Assembly: GCA_903930455.1 (NCBI GenBank)
Contig: CAIYYT010000184.1
Span: 1-52,469, forward strand
Direction: 5' to 3'
Source: an uncultured bacterium
GTDB lineage: Bacteria; Zixibacteria; MSB-5A5; CAIYYT01
DNA length: 52,469 nucleotides
The number at the start of each line of letters is the position of its first letter. The first letter of the stretch is position 1. The notes beneath the pieces are model-generated. The model saw nothing but the letters and a program-made list of their open reading frames with translations, did no database searches and had not been told where the DNA came from. A program made the position numbers and the translations under genes. This document shows positions 26,356 through 36,492 of this stretch, in pieces.

Positions 26356-26990
26356 ACAGCCCCGTTTTGACCAATCTGTTGCGGCAGCATCACCTCGGGT
26401 ACGACAATCCCCCCCGAAACGATGAACTTGACCGCTTCCTCTACACTTATATTTGTCGGGTAGACTTCGTCTTTCTTAACCATCACCAAAAATCCGGTAA
26501 AAGGAGTGGGCGTCGACGGTATGAACACAGCCACATAATCGCCGATGACGCCGAAACTGTCAAGCGCGACTTCGTTGGCGGCAAAAGCGAAACAGTACAT
26601 GCCGAGACGCGGATAGGGAATAACAACTACGCGTTGAAACATGCTCTCTTTAGGCTCGGCGACCGAAATCAGCAGTTGCTTAGCTGCCGAATAGATTGTG
26701 CGTACCAAAGGTAACGAACTGAGAAAGCGCTCCCAGAGACTCACAGCTCCTCGACCGAGTACCCCGCGTGTCAGAATACCGGCGACGAAAACGATGATGA
26801 TCGTGATGACGATACCGAGACCGGGGATGTCATAGCCCAGATACCTCACCAAGAACGGCGACAGAATACCGTCGATGGACGACAGGAAGAACCTGAGGAC
26901 CACATAGGTGATAATCAGCGGAACTATGACCAGAATGCCGGAGAGAAAGTACCGTTTGATGCTGTTTTTGATATAGCCCAGGATGCTCAT
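26352..26990 (-). CDS. DUF502 family membrane protein
   Basis: A 212-residue protein with two N-terminal transmembrane helices (YFLSGILVIVPLIITYVVL and a helix near 55-75, VITIIIVFVAGILTRGVLG) and a C-terminal soluble region (VVVIPYPRLGMYCFAFA, FIPSTPTPFTGFLVMV) typical of DUF502. The family's function is not established. It lies 59 nt beyond nuoN on the same strand and could be read through from the complex I operon, since no terminator is visible between. It is coupled to the PTS-IIA/CBS gene. Confidence 0.85.
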   Translation of the reverse strand: MSILGYIKNSIKRYFLSGILVIVPLIITYVVLRFFLSSIDGILSPFLVRYLGYDIPGLGIVITIIIVFVAGILTRGVLGRGAVSLWERFLSSLPLVRTIYSAAKQLLISVAEPKESMFQRVVVIPYPRLGMYCFAFAANEVALDSFGVIGDYVAVFIPSTPTPFTGFLVMVKKDEVYPTNISVEEAVKFIVSGGIVVPEVMLPQQIGQNGAV

Positions 26991-27049
26991 AATGATAGAC
27001 TGTCTCTTTGCGTGTCAGAGTCTAAGCGATGCCGACAGAGATGTCAACC

Positions 27050-28519
27050 CTAAAACGGGAAGACCTTCACCGCTTCGGTTGCGAAGCGCAGGATCGGTTC
27101 AGGATAGATGCCTACAGCCACCGTACCGACCGCCGTCAGAATCAATGTCAAAATCAGCGGTCGATCATAATGGGCTTTGGTCAGGCTCGTCTCCCCACGG
27201 CTGAAGTACATCTGCATGATAATGTTGGCGTAATAGAACAACGCAATAACCGAAGTCAAGAGGCCGACTATTACCAGCCAAGGGAACTGCTGCCAGCCGG
27301 CGAGAAAGACATAGTATTTCGCCATAAATCCCGCCAGTGGTGGAATGCCTGCAAGTGAAAGCAAAAACAGAGTCATAATGATCGCCAGTCCGGGAGAATT
27401 CTTCGACAAGCCCTGATAGTCCTTAATCTGATATGACCCATAATTCTTCTCGAAAGCAATTACACAAGCAAAGGCGCCCATATTTGCAAAGAGATAAGCC
27501 ATCATGTAGAACAGTAGCGAAGCCGGGCCATAAGGTGGGACAATCGACCCTTGCGGCAAGGCGACGAAACCGACCATTACGTAACCGGCATGGGCAATCG
27601 ACGAAAACGCCAACATGCGCTTGATATTGCTTTGTAGCACCGCCGTGATATTCCCGACGATCATCGCTGCGGCCGCGAGCACGGCCACAAGGGTTCCCCA
27701 GTGTACGTCGTGAAATGCCGGCAATGCCGTGTAGAACACTCGCGCAATCGCAACAACACCCGCCCCCTTGGAAGCTACCGACAGAAATGATGTAATCGGA
27801 GTCGGGGCGCCCTCATAAACATCGGGTGCCCACATATGGAACGGCACCAGCGCCAGCTTGAAGCCGAAACCGGCAACCATCATGACGATAGCCATCACTA
27901 GCGCCATATTGACATTGCCGCTGGCGAGAAGCATCGGCACCGACTGTTCAATCAGGCGACTCATTGCCGGTTGCAGGAACGTTGTGCCGGTCAGGCCATA
28001 TACCAGCGAAATGCCGTAAAGCAAGATAGCCGACGAGACCGCGCCCAATATGAGATACTTCAACCCGGCTTCCGAGGAGCCAAGTTGATCTTTGCGATAT
28101 GCCGCCAACACGAACAACGGGATGGTCGTCAACTCAAGGGAAACATAAAGCGTGATTAGTTCAAGCGTAGACGCAAGCAACATCATGCCGGTTGTCGACA
28201 GTAGAATCAGGGCAAAAAACTCACCCCTGTCGGCAGACAACTTTTTCATCAGTTCGTGCGAGGAAGCAACCGCGAAAAAGGCTGCCAGAAGAAAGACAAT
28301 CTGGAAAAATGCTGCGAACTTGTCGACGACAAATGTGCCGCCAAAAAGGTTGCCATATCCGGCAATCGGAACCAGTATTCCTGTTATGACCAGACCGACC
28401 AACGTCAGATAGATCAGGCTGTCGCCGCTGCGCTCTTTGCGGCTAATGCCGAACAGCAGAACGACAATCGCCCAGGCAAAGAGAAACAGTTCCGGCAGCA
28501 TCGGTCTTAGGTCGGGCAT
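27050..28519 (-). CDS. nuoN: NADH-quinone oxidoreductase subunit N
   Basis: A 489-residue membrane subunit of complex I, one of three antiporter-like proton-pumping subunits. About 14 helices are visible, with the family's conserved AYRKDQLGSSEAGLKYLILG, FGFKLALVPFHMWAPDVYEG (the central Lys and HMWAPD), and FSSIAHAGY. The length is normal. It is the last nuo gene, 3 nt after nuoM. Confidence 0.97.
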   Translation of the reverse strand: MPDLRPMLPELFLFAWAIVVLLFGISRKERSGDSLIYLTLVGLVITGILVPIAGYGNLFGGTFVVDKFAAFFQIVFLLAAFFAVASSHELMKKLSADRGEFFALILLSTTGMMLLASTLELITLYVSLELTTIPLFVLAAYRKDQLGSSEAGLKYLILGAVSSAILLYGISLVYGLTGTTFLQPAMSRLIEQSVPMLLASGNVNMALVMAIVMMVAGFGFKLALVPFHMWAPDVYEGAPTPITSFLSVASKGAGVVAIARVFYTALPAFHDVHWGTLVAVLAAAAMIVGNITAVLQSNIKRMLAFSSIAHAGYVMVGFVALPQGSIVPPYGPASLLFYMMAYLFANMGAFACVIAFEKNYGSYQIKDYQGLSKNSPGLAIIMTLFLLSLAGIPPLAGFMAKYYVFLAGWQQFPWLVIVGLLTSVIALFYYANIIMQMYFSRGETSLTKAHYDRPLILTLILTAVGTVAVGIYPEPILRFATEAVKVFPF

Positions 28520-28522
28520 CGG

Positions 28523-30019
28523 TTACCTCATCACCTGCGTTACGATATTCTGCAGTGTTGCGGAGATCATCGTGATCAGCGGTTTGGGATAAACACCGAG
28601 GGCAACCGTAAGCAGCAACAGCGGCGTAACGGCGATAATCTCCCGGGTGTTGATTTCGGTCAGCCCCGACCACTTCGTGTTGAATTCCCCGAGGAACATG
28701 CGTTGCACCATCCTCAGGATATATGCCGCGGACAGAACCACGCCGATCACCGCCAACCCGGTTATCACCGGATATTTTGGGAAGGAACCGATAAACACCA
28801 TGAACTCGGCAACGAAGCCCGACATGCCGGGTAGTCCAAGTGACGCCATCGCGAAAGCCGACATGAAGGCGGTATAGACTGGCAGCTTGGAACCAAGCCC
28901 GCCGAACGCTGCAATTTCTCTTGTGTGTGCGCGATCATAAAGCACTCCGACCAACAAGAACATTGCGCCCGTGATCAACCCATGGCTAAACATCTGGAAA
29001 TAGCATCCGGCCAGACCGGTGATATGCGGTTGGCCTGATTTCTGATCGATGAAGAAAACCGCCATGCCCAGTACACAGTAACCCATGTGCGAAACGGACG
29101 AGTAGGCGACCAGCTTCTTCAAATCCTTCTGTGCCATCGAGACCAGGGCGCCGTAGATGATACCGATCAATCCCAAAATGGCGAAAGGGTAAGCGAAATA
29201 ATTCGTGCCGTAGGGGAGCATCGGATAGCTGATACGCAAGAAACCGTAGGTTCCCATTTTCAGCAGCACACCGGCAAGGATGATCGATACCGCCGTGGGC
29301 GCCTCAACGTGTGCGTCCGGCAACCACGTGTGGAACGGAAAGATCGGGACTTTGATCGCGAACGCCACGAAGAAGAACACCCAGACCATGATTTGTATCG
29401 AATGGCTGAAGGCGGAACCCTTGGTGATCAGTTCCATCATGTCGAGCGTGTGCGGCGTCGTCGAGAGATACAGAATCAGGATGCCGACCAGCATAAAAAT
29501 CGAACCAAAGAGTGTGTACAGGAAGAACTTGATCGCGGCGTACTCCTTGCGTGGTCCCCCCCAGATGCCGATCAGGAAATACATCGGTACCAGCATCACT
29601 TCCCAGAAAACGTAGAAGAGGAAGAAGTCTAGCGATGCGAAGACGCCGAGCATACCGGCTTCCAACAGTAGGAAAAAGGCGAAATACTCTTTGACGCGGT
29701 TCGTGATGTTGAACGACACGATCAATGAAATGGTGGAAAGCAGGGTAGTCAGGAACAGCATCGGCACTGATAGACCATCGACACCAAGGAAGTACTGGAT
29801 CGATAGCGAGGGTATCCAACTGGCTTTTTCAACAAATTGCATCGCGCTGGTAGAGGAGTCGTAGCCGGCGGCGAGAATCAGCGACAGAATCAGCGGAATA
29901 ATACTGAAACCGGTCGACACCCAACGGATCAACTTGAAGTTGTCCTTGTTCAACATCATCACCACGGCCATTCCGACTACCGGGGTGAAGATCATTAAGC
30001 TCAGAATCGGAAAACCCAT
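28523..30019 (-). CDS. nuoM: NADH-quinone oxidoreductase subunit M
   Basis: A 498-residue antiporter-like complex I membrane subunit. Characteristic elements are FYVFWEVMLVPMYFLIGIWG (with the conserved Glu), FAIKVPIFPFHTWLPDAHVE with the pumping Lys, and YSSVSHMGY. About 14 transmembrane helices and a typical length. It follows nuoL by 21 nt, the largest spacing in the operon. Confidence 0.97.
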   Translation of the reverse strand: MGFPILSLMIFTPVVGMAVVMMLNKDNFKLIRWVSTGFSIIPLILSLILAAGYDSSTSAMQFVEKASWIPSLSIQYFLGVDGLSVPMLFLTTLLSTISLIVSFNITNRVKEYFAFFLLLEAGMLGVFASLDFFLFYVFWEVMLVPMYFLIGIWGGPRKEYAAIKFFLYTLFGSIFMLVGILILYLSTTPHTLDMMELITKGSAFSHSIQIMVWVFFFVAFAIKVPIFPFHTWLPDAHVEAPTAVSIILAGVLLKMGTYGFLRISYPMLPYGTNYFAYPFAILGLIGIIYGALVSMAQKDLKKLVAYSSVSHMGYCVLGMAVFFIDQKSGQPHITGLAGCYFQMFSHGLITGAMFLLVGVLYDRAHTREIAAFGGLGSKLPVYTAFMSAFAMASLGLPGMSGFVAEFMVFIGSFPKYPVITGLAVIGVVLSAAYILRMVQRMFLGEFNTKWSGLTEINTREIIAVTPLLLLTVALGVYPKPLITMISATLQNIVTQVMR

Positions 30020-30040
30020 TTTAGTGCTCCTGCGGTCTGC

Positions 30041-31960
30041 TTACACCACTTTAATCAACAGCATCAGCACGATGCCGAATACTATAAAGAAACCATATAG
30101 CTGCACTCGTCCCGTCTGTACCTGACGGATCAATGCACCAAAGCTCCAGACGGTATAGCCGAGCCCGTTGACGGCGCCGTCGACAATATGCACATCGAAC
30201 CACTGTTTGACGCCCGACACCCAGATAGTGAACTTACCGAAGAAATTAACGACCCAATCGATCACACCGTTGTCAAATGTCCACAGCCCTGATGTCAGCG
30301 CCAGCACCGGTTTGATTATGACGCGATCGTAGATCTCATCGAAATACCACTTGTTATAGAGAGTCGTGTAAAGCGGCTTGAACTTCGCTGCCAAAGCGTC
30401 GGCGGAGATGCTGCGTTTGTAATACATCAAATACGCCAAACCAATACCACTCAGCGCCACGATGCTCGAAACCAACATGATCAGATAGTGCGGATGCGCC
30501 GCCTCCGGTTCATGGAAATAGACGAACATCGAATATCCTTCTTTTAGCCAGGGAATCGCCACCCATCCGGCGCAGATCGACAACACCATCAGAATCTGCA
30601 GCGGCAGTGTCATTGAGCGCGGCGATTCGTGCGCGTGGTCGTAAGCCTGCTGATCGCGGGTTGTGCCAAAAAAGGTCAGGAAGATCAGCCGGAACATATA
30701 GAACGCCGTCATAAACGCAACCAACAGCGTCAGCACCATAAATACCGGATGCCCCATGGTAGCTGTTACGATTTCGTCTTTGGACCAGAATCCGGACAAT
30801 GGTGGTATGCCGGCAATAGACAGCGCCGCGATAAACATCGCCCAGAATGTGATCTTCATCTTGCCACGCAGTCCCCCCATAAACTGAATGTCTTGCGTGT
30901 GCACGGCGTGAATCACCGATCCCGCACAGAGAAACAAGAGGGCTTTGAAGAAAGCGTGGGTCATCAGATGCAACGTTCCCGCCGTGAAGGAACCAAGACC
31001 GAGCGCCATAATCATATAGCCAAGTTGGCTGACGGTGGAATAGGCGAGGATACGCTTGATGTCATTTTGTACCAGCGCGATTGATGCCGCCAGTAGCGAG
31101 GTAATTATCCCGATCACTGCCACGACCATGCCCGCAGTAGGAGCGTTGGCATAGATCGCCATCGAGCGCGCTACCAGATAAACACCAGCCGCAACCATTG
31201 TGGCCGCATGAATCAATGCCGAAACCGGGGTCGGGCCTTCCATGGCGTCTGGCAACCAAACATGCAGCGGGAACTGCGCCGACTTGCCAACTGCGCCGCA
31301 GAAAATGAAAATTCCCGCCAAAGAAAGCGCCGCCGTGGGAATTACACCACCGGCTGCCTGCGCAAAAACTTCCCTGTAATTCAGAGTGCCGGCGTAAATG
31401 CTTAGCAGCAAGATACCGACGATAAATCCCATATCACCGATGCGCGTAGTGATAAATGCCTTCTTGCCCGCATCCGAAGCGCTCTTTTTCTCGAACCAGA
31501 AACCGATCAGCAGATACGAAGTTAGACCGACCAACTCCCAGAAGATGAATACGAGGAAGAAATTATTGGCCAGTACCAGACCGAGCATCGAGAATGTGAA
31601 GAGTGATAAATAGGCGAAATAGCGCGAAAAACGCGGATCGCCATGCATGTAACCCAACGAGTATATCTGTACCAGCATAGAAACGGTCACCACCACCACC
31701 AGCATCATCGTCGTCAGCGAGTCAATCAGAATACCGACTTCCAGTGACATTGTGGGGAAAACCGCCCAGGCAAACCGCATCTCAAACTCGGAGTTGTCGC
31801 CAAGTTGACGGATCAGCAGGCTGATGGCGTATATGAAGCCAATAGCAATAGCGCCGATGGAAATGGCCGATGACAGCTTGCGGTTCTCGCGCGTGAAGAG
31901 GAGAATTACTAAAAACGATAACAGCGGTAGTAACGGTATGATCCAGCTAAATTCGCGCAC
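30041..31960 (-). CDS. nuoL: NADH-quinone oxidoreductase subunit L
   Basis: A 639-residue distal pumping subunit of complex I. It shows FWELVGLTSYLLIGFWFEKK, GKSAQFPLHVWLPDAMEGPT and YSTVSQLGYM, the hallmark sequences of NuoL, plus the long C-terminal extension that carries the lateral helix along the arm. It starts with GTG at 1960 plus 30 kb, i.e. position 31960, 3 nt after the nuoK stop. Confidence 0.97.
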   Translation of the reverse strand: MREFSWIIPLLPLLSFLVILLFTRENRKLSSAISIGAIAIGFIYAISLLIRQLGDNSEFEMRFAWAVFPTMSLEVGILIDSLTTMMLVVVVTVSMLVQIYSLGYMHGDPRFSRYFAYLSLFTFSMLGLVLANNFFLVFIFWELVGLTSYLLIGFWFEKKSASDAGKKAFITTRIGDMGFIVGILLLSIYAGTLNYREVFAQAAGGVIPTAALSLAGIFIFCGAVGKSAQFPLHVWLPDAMEGPTPVSALIHAATMVAAGVYLVARSMAIYANAPTAGMVVAVIGIITSLLAASIALVQNDIKRILAYSTVSQLGYMIMALGLGSFTAGTLHLMTHAFFKALLFLCAGSVIHAVHTQDIQFMGGLRGKMKITFWAMFIAALSIAGIPPLSGFWSKDEIVTATMGHPVFMVLTLLVAFMTAFYMFRLIFLTFFGTTRDQQAYDHAHESPRSMTLPLQILMVLSICAGWVAIPWLKEGYSMFVYFHEPEAAHPHYLIMLVSSIVALSGIGLAYLMYYKRSISADALAAKFKPLYTTLYNKWYFDEIYDRVIIKPVLALTSGLWTFDNGVIDWVVNFFGKFTIWVSGVKQWFDVHIVDGAVNGLGYTVWSFGALIRQVQTGRVQLYGFFIVFGIVLMLLIKVV

Positions 31961-31963
31961 GGC

Positions 31964-32275
31964 TCACCACTTCATCAGATTAATGTTGTCCACAAAGATG
32001 TCGCGGAAATTGCGATATATCAAAAGCACAATCGCCAGCCCGACCGTTGCTTCGGCGGCGGCAACCACGATAACAAAGATCGAAAATATCTGACCGGTAA
32101 AATCGGCAGGCGTAACATAGCGGTTGAAGGCCACCAGATTGATATTGACCGCATTGAACATCAATTCGATCGACATCAAAATGCCGACCGCATTGCGACG
32201 GGTCAGAACACCGAACATGCCGATACCTAACAGTATCGCTGCCAGCGCCAGATAGTGCGCCAGACTGATTTCCAT
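31964..32275 (-). CDS. nuoK: NADH-quinone oxidoreductase subunit K
   Basis: A 103-residue membrane subunit with three helices. It has GVLTRRNAVGILMSIELMFN with the conserved Glu in the second helix and VAAAEATVGLAIVLLIYRN in the third, both part of the proton path. Its ATG overlaps the nuoJ stop by one base. Confidence 0.97.
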   Translation of the reverse strand: MEISLAHYLALAAILLGIGMFGVLTRRNAVGILMSIELMFNAVNINLVAFNRYVTPADFTGQIFSIFVIVVAAAEATVGLAIVLLIYRNFRDIFVDNINLMKW

Positions 32276-32784
32276 CAGTTCCTCCTCGCAATCACGATAG
32301 CGCCGATTAGTGCCGCCAGCAAAACCACCGAGACAATTTCAAAAGGAACGACGTAAGTGGTCATCAGCAGTTTCCCGATTGCCATGGTCGTGTTATCTGG
32401 AATCGCGACATCGGTTTTAATATTCCAAATCGTCTTGCCAAGCCCGTAAAGAGCAATAGCAACAAAGGCGACGGTCGTGATAATCGCAATTGGTACCTGC
32501 TCATTCTGCTGTTTGATCCCAATGCCCGAGACCTTGGCCGTCAACATAATGGCAAAGATCATCAATACCGCAATCGCCCCCACATATAACAACACCTGAA
32601 CAGCCGCTATAAAGTCAGCCCCCAGCAACACATAGATGCCGGCTACGGAAAAAAGGCAGAGAATTAAGAACAGCGCACAGTGAAAGATATCTCTCAGAGT
32701 GACAACCAGCAGACCCGATACCACGACTACAAAGGAGAATAAATAAAACAGATAGGGAGCTATAGCCGAATCCATATCAGACAC
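32275..32784 (-). CDS. nuoJ: NADH-quinone oxidoreductase subunit J
   Basis: A 169-residue membrane subunit with five hydrophobic helices. VLLGADFIAAVQVLLYVGAI with the family's YVGAIAVLMIFAIML is diagnostic. The reading frame opens with GTG at 32784 and overlaps nuoI by 8 nt; an ATG three codons later is an alternative. Confidence 0.95.
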   Translation of the reverse strand: MSDMDSAIAPYLFYLFSFVVVVSGLLVVTLRDIFHCALFLILCLFSVAGIYVLLGADFIAAVQVLLYVGAIAVLMIFAIMLTAKVSGIGIKQQNEQVPIAIITTVAFVAIALYGLGKTIWNIKTDVAIPDNTTMAIGKLLMTTYVVPFEIVSVVLLAALIGAIVIARRN

Positions 32785-33364
32785 TTTCTCCTTTCTCAGT
32801 TGGATTTGTCGGAGTCTCGGTGGCAGCTTTCGGTGCTGTCAGAGTTGGTGTCAAAGCCGCTTCGGTCGTAGCAGTCGCTGCAGGAGCAGCCGCAGCGGGA
32901 GCCTTCCTGACTCTGGGAGTGTACGCTACATCGCGACCCAGCTCTTGCAGTCTGTGCATATCGTATGTGAGACTTGGTTTGTCGTAGGTTGAAAATTCAT
33001 ACTTGGGCGTCAGTTTAATCGCATCGAAGTTGCAGGCCTCTTCACAGAGTCCGCAGTAGCAGCAGATGCTGTTATCTACGCTGAACGAATCAACTTTCCA
33101 TTTCTTGTCGTCACCGCGATGCCGCTCGATCATAATCGCCGCGCACGGACAGGCTTTGGCGCACAGCATACAGGCGGTGCAATTTAACTCGCCGGTTTCT
33201 TTGTTCGACAACAGCACCACGACACCGCGAGAGCGCTCCGGCATCGTCCAACGCTCAGTCGGATACTGCAGGGTGATTGCATGGCTGAAGAGATGACGCA
33301 GTGTTACCCAGAGCCCAATCAAGAGGTTCTTTATGCCGCTGAGAACTGGAAGATCGTATGCCAT
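32777..33364 (-). CDS. nuoI: NADH-quinone oxidoreductase subunit I
   Basis: A 195-residue peripheral subunit carrying two 4Fe-4S clusters that pass electrons to NuoB. Cluster ligands are Cys62-65-68-72 (CTACMLCAKACP) and Cys101-104-107-111 (CYCGLCEEAC). After about residue 145 there is an unusual 45-residue tail rich in Ala, Pro and Thr (KAPAAAAPAATATTEAAL), not part of the standard fold and probably disordered. It lies 6 nt after nuoH. Confidence 0.96.
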   Translation of the reverse strand: MAYDLPVLSGIKNLLIGLWVTLRHLFSHAITLQYPTERWTMPERSRGVVVLLSNKETGELNCTACMLCAKACPCAAIMIERHRGDDKKWKVDSFSVDNSICCYCGLCEEACNFDAIKLTPKYEFSTYDKPSLTYDMHRLQELGRDVAYTPRVRKAPAAAAPAATATTEAALTPTLTAPKAATETPTNPTEKGESV

Positions 33365-33370
33365 GCTCTT

Positions 33371-34393
33371 TTACCTGAAAAGAAATCCCGCGACAATGAG
33401 GTTCAAGAACGCCAGTGGCAACAGGAACTTCCAACAGAACTCCATCAGTTGATCGACGCGCAGTCGCGGATAGGTCCATTTGAACCATATGATTACGAAA
33501 ACAATTAAGAACGCTTTGAGCAAAAACCAGAGCCACGACGGCAGGAACGGCCCGTGCCAGCCACCGAGGAACAGAGTTACGGCAACAGCAGAAACCAAAA
33601 ATAGATTCAGAAATTCTGCCATGAAGAACATCGCGAATTTCATGCCTGAGTATTCGATGTTAAAACCGGCCACCAACTCCTGCTCAGCTTCGGGAATATC
33701 GAAAGGCGCGCGGTTCGTCTCGGCGGTGGCGGCAATGAGATAGATCAAAAATCCCAATGGTTGCCGGAAGATGAACCAGTTGTAAACCTTCTCCTGCGCC
33801 CCAACGATCGCCACCATCGACAGTGATTGTGTCGCCACGATTACGCCGAGTACCGAAAGAGTCAGGGGAACTTCGTAGCTGACAATCTGAGCCGCCGAAC
33901 GCATTCCGCCCAGCAGTGCATACTTGTTGTTCGAACTCCATCCCGCCATTAACAGCGAGATCACCGTGAATGTTGTGATGGCAAAGATATAGAGAATACC
34001 GATGTTCAAATCCGTTGGCCAAAGGTTCTTACCCCAGGGCAGGCAGGCAAACGCCGCAAACGATGAAGCGAAACAGATTACCGGGGCCCAGTAGAACACT
34101 TTGCGATCTACCGTCTTGGGAATGATGTCCTCTTTCTGGAAAAGCTTGATACCATCGGCAATCGTCTGCAGCCATCCGTGCCAGCCGGTGCGCATCGGAC
34201 CAAAACGCTGCTGGAAATGCCCTGAGAGTTTTCGCTCCCACCAGACCAGAAACAGGATGATCAGAAACGCCATACCCATTACCATGGCCGCAGCGCCGAT
34301 CATCTCAATCAGATCAACCAGCCAGGTTGGCAAGCCTAGCGAACTAATCCAATCACCAATAATCTTAAGCAGCGGCGATAGCTCCAACCTCAT
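33371..34393 (-). CDS. nuoH: NADH-quinone oxidoreductase subunit H
   Basis: A 340-residue membrane subunit forming the quinone cavity together with NuoB and NuoD. Diagnostic sequences include WWERKLSGHFQQRFGPMRTG, IADGIKLFQKEDIIP, ETNRAPFDIPEAEQELVAGF and FKWTYPRLRVDQLM. Full length with eight or so helices. It overlaps nuoD by 4 nt. Confidence 0.97.
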   Translation of the reverse strand: MRLELSPLLKIIGDWISSLGLPTWLVDLIEMIGAAAMVMGMAFLIILFLVWWERKLSGHFQQRFGPMRTGWHGWLQTIADGIKLFQKEDIIPKTVDRKVFYWAPVICFASSFAAFACLPWGKNLWPTDLNIGILYIFAITTFTVISLLMAGWSSNNKYALLGGMRSAAQIVSYEVPLTLSVLGVIVATQSLSMVAIVGAQEKVYNWFIFRQPLGFLIYLIAATAETNRAPFDIPEAEQELVAGFNIEYSGMKFAMFFMAEFLNLFLVSAVAVTLFLGGWHGPFLPSWLWFLLKAFLIVFVIIWFKWTYPRLRVDQLMEFCWKFLLPLAFLNLIVAGFLFR

Positions 34394-35502
34394 CGGTCAA
34401 CCTCCGGCAGGATGACATCCAGGGATGCGAACATGGCTACCAGATCGGCAATCATTATTCCCGGAGCAACTTCGGGAATCAACTGCGTGTGGCAGAACGA
34501 ACCGCCCCGAAGCTTCAATCTATATGGCTTTGTTGAACCGTCGGAAATAATATGACAACCCATCTCTCCGCGCGAGTTTTCGATTCGAGCATATTCTTCA
34601 CCAACCGGCGGCTTGAACAGCGGTTTCATTTTGGCTTTGATGTCACCCGTTGGTAATTGATCGAGTGCCTGCCTCACGATTTCATTCGACTGGCGCAACT
34701 CCTTTACACGCACCATGTAGCGATCCCAAACATCGCCAACCGTGCCGGTCGGAATCTCGAACTTGAAGCGGTCATAAATCGAATAGGGGTCGTCGCGCCG
34801 CAAGTCCCATTCGACACCGGCCGCTCTCAGAACCGGACCGGAGGCGCCGTAATCAAGGCACACCTGTTTGTTGACGACGCCGACGTTTTTTGTGCGCGCC
34901 AGGAAAATCGGATTTTCGGTCAGCAGCGCCTCGTAATCATCAACCCGATGCTGGAACGTGTCCACGAACTTGCGCGCCAGCGGCAGAAACTGCTCCGGTA
35001 TATCCCGGGAAACTCCGCCGACTCTGATATAGTTGTAAGTCAGGCGCTGACCACAGGTCATCTCGAAGAGATCCATGATCGTCTCGCGCTCACGCAGACA
35101 ATAGAGAAACGGCGTGATGGCGCCGAGATCGAGCGAAAATGTCCCAAGGAAAATCAGATGTGAGGCAATTCGGTTAAGCTCCAGCATGATCACGCGCAGA
35201 TACTCCGCGCGCTCCGGGACTTCAACAGCGGCGATACGCTCGGCTGCCAGACAGAAGACTTCCTCCGTCGCCATCGACGTGACATATTCAAAACGATCAA
35301 GCAACGGGATACACTGCGGGTAGGTTCGATTCTCGCAAATCTTCTCGATAGCGCGATGGAGATAGCCCACGTGTGGCTCGGCGTTCTTGATGATCTCGCC
35401 GTCCATTCGCAGAAGCAATCTAAGCACCCCATGCGTCGACGGGTGCTGTGGCCCCATGTTGACTTCGAATTCTTCGGAATATCCAGCCGCGGGTTCTCTC
35501 AT
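34390..35502 (-). CDS. nuoD: NADH-quinone oxidoreductase subunit D
   Basis: A 370-residue 49-kDa-type subunit, hydrogenase-like, lining the quinone site. It has MGPQHPSTHGVLRLLLRMDG with the quinone-site histidines, HRAIEKICENRTYPQ, PLLDRFEYVTS, and a C-terminal GIMIADLVAMFASLDVILPE-DR. A little shorter than the roughly 400-residue norm. Separate from nuoC rather than fused, with a 4-nt overlap. Confidence 0.97.
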   Translation of the reverse strand: MREPAAGYSEEFEVNMGPQHPSTHGVLRLLLRMDGEIIKNAEPHVGYLHRAIEKICENRTYPQCIPLLDRFEYVTSMATEEVFCLAAERIAAVEVPERAEYLRVIMLELNRIASHLIFLGTFSLDLGAITPFLYCLRERETIMDLFEMTCGQRLTYNYIRVGGVSRDIPEQFLPLARKFVDTFQHRVDDYEALLTENPIFLARTKNVGVVNKQVCLDYGASGPVLRAAGVEWDLRRDDPYSIYDRFKFEIPTGTVGDVWDRYMVRVKELRQSNEIVRQALDQLPTGDIKAKMKPLFKPPVGEEYARIENSRGEMGCHIISDGSTKPYRLKLRGGSFCHTQLIPEVAPGIMIADLVAMFASLDVILPEVDR

Positions 35503-35978
35503 CCACCAATCTCCGGCAGCTTGACGAAGTTCCTGCCCGTCCAGTCCCGCAGCATTGGAGGTCCTTCATCCCAATCATCGGGAAGCAGGAGTTGCGTAAG
35601 ATTCGGGTGTCCCACGAACTCCACGCCAAACAACTCCCAGATCTCCCGCTCAAACCAGTTAGCGCCTTTGATCACGGTACTGATCGTATCAATCTTGCCG
35701 CCGAGGCGGTCAACCTTGGTGCGCACGGTGAGCTTGTGCTTGTATTCTATCGAAGAGATGAAATAGACAATATCAATATTCGTCGTTATGTCTACGCCGG
35801 AGATGGACGATAAATACGCCATCTTGAGATCAGGATGCGTCGTAATGAATTCAAAGAACGCCACCACGATCTTCGGGTCAATCTGTACCGCTGTCTGTTT
35901 GGGATTCAGCTCGATCGCTTCGACTTGGGATGGAAACTTCTCGACGAGCAGTCTGATAATGGTTCTGCTATCAGCCAC
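35499..35978 (-). CDS. nuoC: NADH-quinone oxidoreductase subunit C
   Basis: A 159-residue 30-kDa-type subunit. The signature [20 protein letters not shown] followed by [15 protein letters not shown] is complete. It starts at GTG (35978) and overlaps the nuoB stop by 8 nt. Confidence 0.95.
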   Translation of the reverse strand: MADSRTIIRLLVEKFPSQVEAIELNPKQTAVQIDPKIVVAFFEFITTHPDLKMAYLSSISGVDITTNIDIVYFISSIEYKHKLTVRTKVDRLGGKIDTISTVIKGANWFEREIWELFGVEFVGHPNLTQLLLPDDWDEGPPMLRDWTGRNFVKLPEIGG

Positions 35979-36492
35979 GCTTATCGCTGCTCCACTCTTG
36001 CAGCTTCTCGTGCTTGATCTTTTCCTGCAACTTGATACATGCTTCCATCAGCGACTCCGGTCGCGGCGGACATCCGGGCAGATAAACATCTACCGGAATA
36101 ATCAGATCCACTCCCTTGAGCACCGCATACGAATCATAATAGAACGGGCCGCCGTTGCAGGCGCATCCCCCCATGGCAATTACGTAACGCGGCTCGGCCA
36201 TCTGCTCGTACAAGCGTTTCACCCGGGGCGCCATCTTATAGGTAATGGTGCCGGCAACAAACATCAGATCGGCCTGACGTGGCGAAGCGCGGAAAAACAT
36301 ACCGAAGCGATCAAAATCATATCGCGATGCCCCCGTGCACATCATCTCGATAGCGCAACAGGCGGTGCCAAAAAGCAGATACCACATTGAGGACGCGCGC
36401 GAAATGTTCAGCACCTTCTCTAATGATGTGGCAACGATTGCGCCGCCCGGAATCTTCTCGGCGATTATCGGAACTCTCGAAATTATACCCAT
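35971..36492 (-). CDS. nuoB: NADH-quinone oxidoreductase subunit B
   Basis: A 173-residue subunit carrying the terminal N2 4Fe-4S cluster next to the quinone site. Ligands are Cys45-Cys46 ([10 protein letters not shown]), Cys110 (AMGGCAC) and Cys141 (PGCPPRPE). [16 protein letters not shown] is also conserved. It overlaps nuoA by 10 nt. Confidence 0.97.
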   Translation of the reverse strand: MGIISRVPIIAEKIPGGAIVATSLEKVLNISRASSMWYLLFGTACCAIEMMCTGASRYDFDRFGMFFRASPRQADLMFVAGTITYKMAPRVKRLYEQMAEPRYVIAMGGCACNGGPFYYDSYAVLKGVDLIIPVDVYLPGCPPRPESLMEACIKLQEKIKHEKLQEWSSDKRG

